Shown here: positions 18,895 through 27,070 of the stretch, piece by piece
How positions within the stretch are numbered: position 1 is the stretch's first letter
Layout of the letters: every line of letters begins with the position of its first letter
From: Candidatus Pacearchaeota archaeon CG1_02_39_14
Lineage (GTDB): Archaea; Nanobdellota; Nanobdellia; Pacearchaeales; GW2011-AR1
Direction: 5' to 3'
NCBI GenBank assembly: GCA_001872315.1
Contig: MNVZ01000025.1
Span: forward strand, 1-47,472
Length of the DNA: 47,472 bases
Position numbers and translations under genes: made by a program
Notes under the pieces: generated by a model
The model's database searches: none
Told to the model about the DNA's origin: nothing
What the model saw: the letters and a program-made list of their open reading frames with translations, nothing else

Positions 18895-19788
18895 ATGGAC
18901 ACAAAAATAAAGTTCAAGGTTCCGTTTACAATAGCTGAACTGGAGAAGCAAAAGCAGAACTCCCATTTTCTTAACAAGTACTTCAGGCACAAGCCAAAAT
19001 CAAAACTGCAATTCTATCTCGAGAACAGCGACACCGGAATATCAAGAGAAGAATATCTTTCAATATGCCTCAAGAATTTCCTGATATCATTTGTCCTATT
19101 TTATATAATATCCACGACTTTCTTTTTCTTCCTAAAGATAAGCTACTCCTTCCTTGTCTCAATTCCCGTTGCATTCGCCTTTGCTGGATTCATATATTTC
19201 AGCCAGGCAATATACCCGAAAGTCTACGCTTCCAGAAAACAGAGAAATATAGAGAAAAATCTAATTCCCTCGTTAGAAGACATGCTTATACAGCTTAATT
19301 CCGGAATCCCCCTTTTCAGCATTCTTGTAAACATTTCAACGTCTGACTATGGATTCCTTAGCGTTGAATTCAAAAAAGCTGTTAGAAAAATTAATGCCGG
19401 ATATCCCCAGATGGAAGTTCTTGAGGAGCTCGGGGAAAAAAATCCCTCTCCTTTTTTCAGAAGGGCATTATGGCAGATAAGCAACGGTATGAGGGCGGGA
19501 AGCGACATATCGATAATTATCAGTGAAAGTATCAAGGCGCTTAACGAAGAGCAGTTGATTCAGATTCAGAACTACGGAAACAAACTAAATCCACTGATAA
19601 TGTTTTACATGCTTATATCAGTAATCATACCCGCACTTGCAATAACTTTTATGACTATAATAACCTCCATGGTAAGCCTTCCCTCATTTACATCAACTCT
19701 CCTTTTCATCACCTTGTTCGTATTTGTCATGATAATCCAGGTGACGTTTCTCGGGATAATAAGATCTGTGAGGCCTAGTTTACTATGA
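18895..19788 (+). CDS. Type II secretion F/TadC-like membrane protein (first copy)
   Basis: Multiple TMs; NLIPSLEDMLIQLNSGIPLFSILVNIS and WQISNGMRAGSDISIII GspF-type features. Confidence 0.85.
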   Translation: MDTKIKFKVPFTIAELEKQKQNSHFLNKYFRHKPKSKLQFYLENSDTGISREEYLSICLKNFLISFVLFYIISTTFFFFLKISYSFLVSIPVAFAFAGFIYFSQAIYPKVYASRKQRNIEKNLIPSLEDMLIQLNSGIPLFSILVNISTSDYGFLSVEFKKAVRKINAGYPQMEVLEELGEKNPSPFFRRALWQISNGMRAGSDISIIISESIKALNEEQLIQIQNYGNKLNPLIMFYMLISVIIPALAITFMTIITSMVSLPSFTSTLLFITLFVFVMIIQVTFLGIIRSVRPSLL

Positions 19789-20729
19789 AAGAAGAAAAGG
19801 AAAACAAGCTGAAAAGAGAAAAGAGAAACCAGGACATAAGAAAAAACATAATGGTTTCCGGAAAAACAAACATAATTGTCACTTCCTGCCTGTCCGTTTT
19901 TACCACAGTCATCGCACTAATATTCTCAAGAAGCCTGCTTATTACAGCCGTGACTCTGTTCTCTTCTATAGTCCTTGTTCAGATATACTTTGCAATCAAG
20001 CAGATTCTGAAAGAAGCAGAAAGGCTCAAAAAAATGGAATCTTCATTCCCTGACTTTATACAGCTCGTATCTTCCAACTTAAGGGCAGGCATGACAATTG
20101 ATAAAGCCCTGCTTTTGAGTTCAAGAAAAGAATTCGCCCCTCTCGATGAAGAAATACTTCACCTTGGAAAAGACCTTGTCACAGGAAAAGAAATATCCAC
20201 TGCCCTTGAAGAAATGGCAAAGAGGGTTGGCTCAGAAAAAATAATCAAGACAATCAATCTCATAGTGTCAGGAATAAGGTCTGGAGGAAATCTTGCAACC
20301 TTGCTGGAACAGACCGCCTCAAGCATGAGAGAAAGAAACTTCGTGGAAAAAAGGGCGGCATCAAATGTCCTTATGTATGTGATATTCATATTTTTCGCAG
20401 TCGCAATTGGTGCGCCTATCCTGTTCGGGCTCTCATCTGTGTTAGTTGAAATACTCACCGACCTCCTTTCAACTCTTCCAGAACTTGACGCATCCGTTTC
20501 GGTACCATTCACGCTGACAAGCATAAGCATCTCTGTAACTTTCATAACTTACTTTTCCCTTGCATTCATAATAGCCACAGATATAATGGCCTCATTCGTT
20601 CTCGGTCTCGTAAGTAAAGGAGAGGAAAAAGAGGGCTTGAAGTACCTCCTGCCCCTTGCTCTTGTAAGCATAGTTATATTCCTGATTGTGAGAGTATTCC
20701 TAAGAAGTTATTTTGGAGGGCTATTCTGA
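19785..20729 (+). CDS. Type II secretion F/TadC-like membrane protein (second copy)
   Basis: SFPDFIQLVSSNLRAGMTIDKALLLSSRKEF and IVSGIRSGGNLATLLEQTASSMRERNFVEKRA; ATGA overlap with first copy. Confidence 0.88.
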   Translation: MKEEKENKLKREKRNQDIRKNIMVSGKTNIIVTSCLSVFTTVIALIFSRSLLITAVTLFSSIVLVQIYFAIKQILKEAERLKKMESSFPDFIQLVSSNLRAGMTIDKALLLSSRKEFAPLDEEILHLGKDLVTGKEISTALEEMAKRVGSEKIIKTINLIVSGIRSGGNLATLLEQTASSMRERNFVEKRAASNVLMYVIFIFFAVAIGAPILFGLSSVLVEILTDLLSTLPELDASVSVPFTLTSISISVTFITYFSLAFIIATDIMASFVLGLVSKGEEKEGLKYLLPLALVSIVIFLIVRVFLRSYFGGLF

Positions 20730-20775
20730 TTCCCTAAGCAGTTAGGTTTTTATATCTCTAAATTTTATACTGAAT

Positions 20776-21552
20776 ATGAAAAAAAAGAAGGCTTCAAAAT
20801 CTCCTGTAAAAAAACCGGCATTAAGAAAGAAAAAACCTGAAAGTAAGAAAAGCTCTAAAGTCCAGACAGGAGTATCTGTGCTCGATTCTCTTATACAGGG
20901 AGGATTCGAGAGAAATTCAACAAATATGATAGTAGGAAGTTCAGGAAGCGGCAAGTCAATTCTTGCAACCCAGTTTTTAATGGGCGGAATCAAAAAGGGA
21001 GAAAGCTGCCTTTACGTGACTTTTGAGGAAAAAAAGGAAGAGTTTTTCAGCAATATGAAAAAATTTGGCTGGGACTTGGAAGAATATGAAAAGAAAGGTC
21101 TCCTTACATTTCTTGAATACACTCCAATAAAAGTCAAGACAATGCTTGAGGAAGGAGGAGGAGCTATAGAGTCTATAATCCTTAGAAAGAAGATAAGCCG
21201 AATGGTAATAGATAGCATAACCTCTTTTGCCCTTCTCTTCGATGACGAGCTTGAAAAAAGAGAAGCTGCCCTGTCCCTGTTCAACATGATAAGCGATTGG
21301 AACTGCACCTCCCTACTTACCCTGGAAACAGAGCCCCCAAAGAGTAATCAGTCGACAACTCATACGCTTGAATTTGAGGCAGACTCAATAATTCTTCTGC
21401 ATTACATAAGGAGCAAGGGGCAAAGAGAGAGATACCTCGAAGTCTTAAAAATGAGGGGAACAGATCACTCTACAAGTCTGCATAAGATTGATATAGGAAA
21501 ATCAGGGATAACAATCCAAAAGTCAGGTGCAAAAACACCCTCTTCCCTTTAA
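20776..21552 (+). CDS. RecA-superfamily KaiC/FlaH-like ATPase
   Basis: GVSVLDSLIQGGFERNSTNMIVGSSGSGKSILATQFLMGGIKKGESCLYVTFEE; MVIDSITSFALLF. Confidence 0.85.
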   Translation: MKKKKASKSPVKKPALRKKKPESKKSSKVQTGVSVLDSLIQGGFERNSTNMIVGSSGSGKSILATQFLMGGIKKGESCLYVTFEEKKEEFFSNMKKFGWDLEEYEKKGLLTFLEYTPIKVKTMLEEGGGAIESIILRKKISRMVIDSITSFALLFDDELEKREAALSLFNMISDWNCTSLLTLETEPPKSNQSTTHTLEFEADSIILLHYIRSKGQRERYLEVLKMRGTDHSTSLHKIDIGKSGITIQKSGAKTPSSL

Positions 21553-21588
21553 CAACAACATTAAATACACATTTTTACTTGTTATAAA

Positions 21589-22071
21589 ATGAGGAAAAAG
21601 AGGGGGCAGGCGTGGGGATTTGATTTGATGATTGCCACAATTATCTTCATTTCCGGAATAGTTGCATTCTACTTATATTCATTGAATTATCAGACTGAAG
21701 CCCAGGAAACCCTCGATGCTCTTTTCTACGAGGGAAATGCAATAGCCCAAGACATATTATCAGAAGGATTTCCCACAAACTGGAATATCAACACAGTTCA
21801 AAAAATAGGGCTGACAAATGACGGAAAGATAAATGCGACAAAGCTTGAGTATTTTTACAATCTCTCCGTTCAGGATTATCAAAGGACAAAAATCCTTCTT
21901 GACGCTAAAAATAATTATTATATGAACTTCTCTAATGGAATGGTGATAGGCCAGCAGGCAATTGAAGGAATCGGTCTCCCTCCATCAAGCCCTGCCAATA
22001 TTATTAAGATAACAAGATTCACAATATACGGGGAAAAACCCACGTCAATTAACATATTCATATGGAATTAA
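21589..22071 (+). CDS. Pilin-like protein
   Basis: N-terminus MRKKRG|QAWGFDLMIATIIFISGIVAFYLYSLNY. Confidence 0.75.
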   Translation: MRKKRGQAWGFDLMIATIIFISGIVAFYLYSLNYQTEAQETLDALFYEGNAIAQDILSEGFPTNWNINTVQKIGLTNDGKINATKLEYFYNLSVQDYQRTKILLDAKNNYYMNFSNGMVIGQQAIEGIGLPPSSPANIIKITRFTIYGEKPTSINIFIWN

Positions 22072-24479
22072 AAAAAGAAGGTGCCTTTTTCAGCATAGAC
22101 GCGCTAATAGCAGTAGCAATAATTTTTCTGATAATAACAATTGCCTATCCTGTTGTGAGGCAAACAACCCAGCAGACAGAGCTGCATTACGACATACTTA
22201 GCTCCCTCTCAAATCTTAAAGTAGGGGATTATGATAATGCTTACGTGCAGTCACTTATAATCGACGGAACAATTCAGAATCCAAATAACACTCTTTTGGA
22301 GCAGATAGGAGAATTTTATATAACAGACCCTGAAATAGCAAAAACAATCGGCGAATCAATCCTTTCAGATATAAGCACAAACGAAAATCTTGGGCTATGG
22401 TACGGCACAACCCTTATTGCCTCAAAAAACAAATCTTCTTACGACCCCGATAACTCAATCCTGATAGACACTGCAAGACAGACAATAACAGGAATTCAGA
22501 ACGGAACAAATGTAACAGGTTTCTCTGCAAGAGCATTCTTGTCCTCAAGCTTAAGAGAAGAATACTTTTACTTTGGCGGTTATATTGGTGACGGCAACAT
22601 CTCAACAAAGATAGAATTCAATGGGAATATAACCTCTGCTTCAATGGAAATGGCAATAAACAATCCGTTTGACCTATACATAAATAATGTCTCCTCCGGT
22701 TCCTACTCCGCTTCCCCCTCAGACTTCACCCCTTCAAATTACACCCTTCCTACAGGAAACTTCCAGACAGGAGAGAACATAATAAGAATAGAAGGGGACA
22801 ATATCCATATAGCTGGAGGATTCATAAAAATAACTTATGAGGCTGAAATAGAATACCAGCAGCCGCAAAGATATAATTTCCCTGGAATAACCGGGCTGAT
22901 AAATTTATACGATGGAGTTTACATCCCTCAAACTCCTGATTCTCTTTACATAAGTCTTCACCTGGACACTAACAACACAGAAATTATCCTGAACCTCGGA
23001 AACAAAACAATCTATAACGGCTCAACATCACAGGAGGAAACAATAACCTTCTCAAACTCCCAGCTTTCTTCATTGATTGACTACTCAAGCCTTGCAGATA
23101 AAACGACTCCTTTAAGACTCGGATTAAAAAATGTAACTTTTGTCAATAACGGGACTGGAGAAGCAGATGTAGTTTCTGTAACTGACTTATCAGGAAGCAT
23201 GAACAATGATAAGTTAACGAACGCCAAAATTGCAAATGATGTCCTGATTGATGCCCTGCTGAATGTCACAGGAAATAGAATAGGGCTTATAGGATACAAC
23301 TCCAGGACAATAGAAGGATATTCACATCATCTTTCAACAAATGTACAATCACTAAAATCAGTAGTTAGCAGCTGGAGGTCTGGAGGTTTTACATGCATCT
23401 GTTGTGGAATAAACAGCGCAAGAGACGAATTTGTCCTTAATTCGAACGAATCCAAGACAAAAGCAATGATTGTAATGAGTGACGGGAGGGCAAACAAAAA
23501 ATGCGATGAGCAGGGACAGGCAGACCCTAAACAGGATGCAATACTTGCAGCATGTCAGGCTTATCAGAATTATAATATAACTGTGCATGCCGTAGGCTTT
23601 GGAACAAGTGCGGACGAAGAAACACTGCAGGCAATAGCCGCCTGCGGAAATGGCTCATATTTCTATGCAGACATAGAGGAACTGGCACTGATATACCAGC
23701 AGCTGGCAGAAAACATAATAGAGACAACTTTTGAGGAACAGACAGTTGGGACTTCAGGAGACATAACAACAAAGCTTTATCCCGACTCATACATAGAATT
23801 CAATTATAGCTCTCCAACACCTCCTTACGGCCTTCTTATAACAAAAGAAGAGCTTTTTGATAACACTCTTTCATGCTCATTTGATATTATCTCGAATGCA
23901 ACAATCATAAGTTCAAATGTAGTTTCATATTCTGGTTCAAGATGGACAGATAATGTTGTGGTAAACGGACAGGAGATATACAATCTTGAAGATTTTGGAA
24001 AGCCGTATATAGAGCTCGGAGACCCTTATTCCATAAATATCCCGACTTACCTTCTAAATCAGTCTAACTACCTTGAACTGACAACAGGAGCATCAAAAGG
24101 GAATTCTTCCGCAGGTTCAGCTTCAAATAAAGTCATTTATACCCTTCTTACAAACGTGTCAGGATTTTCCGCAATTGCTGCAAATGCAAACGGATGCACC
24201 TGGACAATCCAGTTCGAGGATTACACCAACATCACTGCACCAATACCCTCAAATTATTCTGGCTCCGAAAACTGCTACTATCAGTCAACAAGAACAGAGT
24301 ACAATGAAAATGATGCAATCCAGACAGCTGTATTCAATCTTCTAAGAAAACTGGATTTGGATTCAAACAATCTTATAGACACAAAGTTCACAGAGCAGAA
24401 TCTTGAAATAAGCACTTCGGAGATAACAGGCATACCCTACACATGGTCGACTGAAGTTCAGGTGAGAACATGGAGATAA
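22062..24479 (+). CDS. Pilin-like membrane protein with von Willebrand factor A domain
   Basis: N-terminus MELKKEG|AFFSIDALIAVAIIFLIITIAYPV; MIDAS VTDLSGSMNNDKL; MIVMSDGRAN; AVGFGTSADEETLQAIAACGNGSYFYA. Confidence 0.88.
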   Translation: MELKKEGAFFSIDALIAVAIIFLIITIAYPVVRQTTQQTELHYDILSSLSNLKVGDYDNAYVQSLIIDGTIQNPNNTLLEQIGEFYITDPEIAKTIGESILSDISTNENLGLWYGTTLIASKNKSSYDPDNSILIDTARQTITGIQNGTNVTGFSARAFLSSSLREEYFYFGGYIGDGNISTKIEFNGNITSASMEMAINNPFDLYINNVSSGSYSASPSDFTPSNYTLPTGNFQTGENIIRIEGDNIHIAGGFIKITYEAEIEYQQPQRYNFPGITGLINLYDGVYIPQTPDSLYISLHLDTNNTEIILNLGNKTIYNGSTSQEETITFSNSQLSSLIDYSSLADKTTPLRLGLKNVTFVNNGTGEADVVSVTDLSGSMNNDKLTNAKIANDVLIDALLNVTGNRIGLIGYNSRTIEGYSHHLSTNVQSLKSVVSSWRSGGFTCICCGINSARDEFVLNSNESKTKAMIVMSDGRANKKCDEQGQADPKQDAILAACQAYQNYNITVHAVGFGTSADEETLQAIAACGNGSYFYADIEELALIYQQLAENIIETTFEEQTVGTSGDITTKLYPDSYIEFNYSSPTPPYGLLITKEELFDNTLSCSFDIISNATIISSNVVSYSGSRWTDNVVVNGQEIYNLEDFGKPYIELGDPYSINIPTYLLNQSNYLELTTGASKGNSSAGSASNKVIYTLLTNVSGFSAIAANANGCTWTIQFEDYTNITAPIPSNYSGSENCYYQSTRTEYNENDAIQTAVFNLLRKLDLDSNNLIDTKFTEQNLEISTSEITGIPYTWSTEVQVRTWR

Positions 24480-25390
24480 TGAACAAGAGAGGAATATTTT
24501 TCACAATACTTGTAATCCTTATATTTTCACTTTTTCTCGCATCTTTTACATTTTATTCAGGAATAAAAGAAAGAAAAACGACACAAAAAAGAGTTGAGTC
24601 CATGAACAGCTTCCTTCTTTCAGTAGAAGAGGATCTCCCAAGAAAATTATTTGTTTCCGGATTTAGGTCCATTTTTATACTTGAAACAAAGATAATAGAT
24701 TCAGGAAATTACATCTCAAATCCTGAAAGCAGGATGGAGGAAATGATATTCAATGGAACTCTTGACGGGGAATCTCAGGAGCTCATGCTCGGGGCCACAT
24801 ATCCGGAAATAATCTCATCAGTGCAGGAAAGGGCGGACAAGATAAATGTAAACCTCACTCTTGGAAATCCTGTTTTTTCCGTTGAGCAGGAAGACCCTTG
24901 GAATGTCAAATTCACCCTTGAGGTAGATTTGTCTATGCAGGACAAATCAGGGCTGGCTTCCTGGAGCAAGACAGAAACAATAACTGCTTACGTCCCTGTC
25001 CAGAATTTTGAAGACCCAATCTATGTTGTGAACACAAACGGACTTGTTATAAATAAGATAATAAGAAGCCCTTACTCTGTCTTTGTATCTGGAAATGATT
25101 ACACCAATCTTTCCCTGCATTCGGAAAACTCATATTATATAGCTGACTCAGATGCTCCTTCATTCATTGACAGGCTGCAGGGAGTGATAAGCGAAAGCCC
25201 GAACGGAATAGAATCTCTAGTAAATCTACAGGAATTATCTCAAAAAGGAATAAACGTTCAGGACAAGACTGTAGTTGACCATATCTACTTCTCAAGCAGT
25301 AATCCTTCATCCTGTTTTGTCCAGGGAATGCCTTCCTGGTTCAAGCTTGATACCAGCCATCTTGAAGTTTATAATGCAACATGCTCCTGA
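24479..25390 (+). CDS. Pilin-like/minor pseudopilin protein
   Basis: N-terminus MNKRG|IFFTILVILIFSLFLASFTFYSG; TAATG coupling with the vWA gene (track start 24470). Confidence 0.65.
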   Translation: MNKRGIFFTILVILIFSLFLASFTFYSGIKERKTTQKRVESMNSFLLSVEEDLPRKLFVSGFRSIFILETKIIDSGNYISNPESRMEEMIFNGTLDGESQELMLGATYPEIISSVQERADKINVNLTLGNPVFSVEQEDPWNVKFTLEVDLSMQDKSGLASWSKTETITAYVPVQNFEDPIYVVNTNGLVINKIIRSPYSVFVSGNDYTNLSLHSENSYYIADSDAPSFIDRLQGVISESPNGIESLVNLQELSQKGINVQDKTVVDHIYFSSSNPSSCFVQGMPSWFKLDTSHLEVYNATCS

Positions 25391-25405
25391 CGATAAATAA
25401 GAATA

Positions 25406-25413
25406 TTTATAAA
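25406..25413 (+). promoter_or_regulatory. TATA element of putative major pilin gene
   Basis: TTTATAAA; SD-like GGAGGTT at 25450-25456 upstream of ATG 25462. Confidence 0.65.
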
Positions 25414-25461
25414 CCTCCAGCCCTTAAAATTGATATACACTAGGTAAAAGGAGGTTAGAAA

Positions 25462-25914
25462 ATGCGTAACAAAAGAGGACAGGCAGCTATGGAGTTTTTG
25501 ATGACTTACGGCTGGGCTATTCTGGCTGCAATCATCGCAATCGGCGTCTTGGCGTACTTCGGTGTCTTCAGTCCAGGGCAATATGTCGGAAGTTCTGCTG
25601 TAGTTACCGCGCCTTGGTATGCGAATGCGTGGAATATAGACACAACAAACGTAAACCTCGAGCTTCAGAACAATGGTGGAGAGACCTTAACAATCCATGA
25701 TGTCAGCGTAGACCCATCAGATGGAGCTACCGGATGTACAAACACAGGACTCGTTGGAGCTGTAAACTCAAGTGGGTCTCAGATAGTTAATGTTGCATGT
25801 GCTGGAATGACTTCTGGATCAACATTCAGAGGAGATATAACAATAACATACTCCAGGCCAAGCAGCGGACTTAACTTAACTTCTACAGGTTCCATAACTG
25901 ATACAGTCAGGTAA
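25462..25914 (+). CDS. Putative major pilin
   Basis: N-terminus MRNKRG|QAAMEFLMTYGWAILAAIIAIGVLAYFGVF; own promoter, SD and T-rich downstream region. Confidence 0.85.
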   Translation: MRNKRGQAAMEFLMTYGWAILAAIIAIGVLAYFGVFSPGQYVGSSAVVTAPWYANAWNIDTTNVNLELQNNGGETLTIHDVSVDPSDGATGCTNTGLVGAVNSSGSQIVNVACAGMTSGSTFRGDITITYSRPSSGLNLTSTGSITDTVR

Positions 25915-25965
25915 TTTTTTATTTTTTATTTCCTAATTCTTATTTTATTTTTCTCATAAACAGAT
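25915..25965 (+). terminator. T-rich putative terminator downstream of major pilin gene
   Basis: ttttttattttttatttcctaattcttattttatttttctc directly after the stop codon. Confidence 0.5.
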
Positions 25966-25995
25966 TTATAAAACCCTACTTCTAAAAACCTTTAA

Positions 25996-26070
25996 GATCC
26001 CGTAGTTCAGCCCGGTTAGAACGCTGCTCTGATAAGGCAGAGGTCCCAAGTTCAAATCTTGGCGGGATCA
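25996..26070 (+). tRNA. tRNA-Ile (anticodon GAU), no intron, CCA not encoded
   Basis: Acceptor GATCCCG/CGGGATC plus A; anticodon arm CTGCT-CTGATAA-GGCAG; T-arm with TTCAAAT. Confidence 0.95.
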
Positions 26071-26114
26071 TTCATATTACAAAGGCTTAAAAAATATCTC
26101 CTTCTTGTAAGATT

Positions 26115-26372
26115 ATGCGAGAATATGACCAAAATCTGCAAGGTTATACCAATGAAAGACTTACACATGAAATTGCAAAATTGCGTTATGACTCCATAAG
26201 AGATATTATTGATAATCTATCCGGCGAATTAGAAAAACAGGCAGAAGAAGATTTGGGAAAAGGTCGGCCTATGCTTCATGTAGAAGTAACAGCGGCCGTA
26301 AGAAACTTAAGAAATGCAGTAGATAGCTTGAATAAAGCATGGAACATTTCCAGACCACACATAAACCATTAA
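26115..26372 (+). CDS. Hypothetical helical protein
   Basis: 85-aa ORF with cttaaaaaata element about 25 nt upstream. Confidence 0.55.
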   Translation: MREYDQNLQGYTNERLTHEIAKLRYDSIRDIIDNLSGELEKQAEEDLGKGRPMLHVEVTAAVRNLRNAVDSLNKAWNISRPHINH

Positions 26373-26376
26373 ATAA

Positions 26377-27000
26377 TTACTGCAGTCCGAACTCAACAAA
26401 AAGCTTTGAATCATCCACGCTGTATCCTTTCAAAGGCAGGTTGATTGGCAGGCTGTTCACATATACCTTCTTCTTCCCTATCGCTTTTACCTCATATCCG
26501 TTCTCAAGCTTTGATACAAAAACATCATTCACATCTTCTATTCCGGGAGCCCTCAATTCATAGACAATCTTATCGCTCAATCTCCTGACCTCCGTCTTTG
26601 CCTCAACTCTTGGCTTTCCTGACATCTTATCAAGCTGGTCCTGGGTAATCCCCTTTCTCTTTATAACCTTCTTCTTTCTAACCGGAACATTCCCAAATTT
26701 TATCCTTATGCCGTTTGGAATTTCTTCCACTTCAGATTCCTGAAACTGCTTCTCAAACCCTTTCATCATTTCAGGCATGCTCCTCACAAGATTATTCAGC
26801 AGTTTTTCTATAATCTTGTCGCTTATCCCAAATCCCCCTCCCCCAACAAGAGGAAGCTGCTCAACATTGTTTTTTCCAAGAAGGCCAAAATCCCTTTCGT
26901 CCTTTTTCGGATTTCTCAAATCTCTGCCACAGGTAGGGCAAAAGCTATACTTCTCTTTAATTCCTGTTTTGCACTTTGGGCATTTCTCTCTCTTAAACAT
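26377..27000 (-). CDS. Zinc-ribbon protein with C-terminal Hsp20/CS-like beta domain
   Basis: CPKCKTGIKEKYSFCPTCGRDL; C-terminal SDKIVYELRAPGIEDVNDVFVSKLENGYEVKAIGKKKVYVNSLPINLPLKGYSVDDSKLFVEFGL. Confidence 0.7.
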   Translation of the reverse strand: MFKREKCPKCKTGIKEKYSFCPTCGRDLRNPKKDERDFGLLGKNNVEQLPLVGGGGFGISDKIIEKLLNNLVRSMPEMMKGFEKQFQESEVEEIPNGIRIKFGNVPVRKKKVIKRKGITQDQLDKMSGKPRVEAKTEVRRLSDKIVYELRAPGIEDVNDVFVSKLENGYEVKAIGKKKVYVNSLPINLPLKGYSVDDSKLFVEFGLQ

Positions 27001-27070
27001 AATATTAATCAATATCCCTGACTTTTAAAAGTTATGGTAGAGAGTTCTATGGATTTTGGGCAGAAACAAA

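Noticed and set aside
18895-20729. Frameshifted single TadC protein instead of two genes
   Set aside because: Each ORF has a complete GspF-like domain and TM set, joined by a normal ATGA overlap
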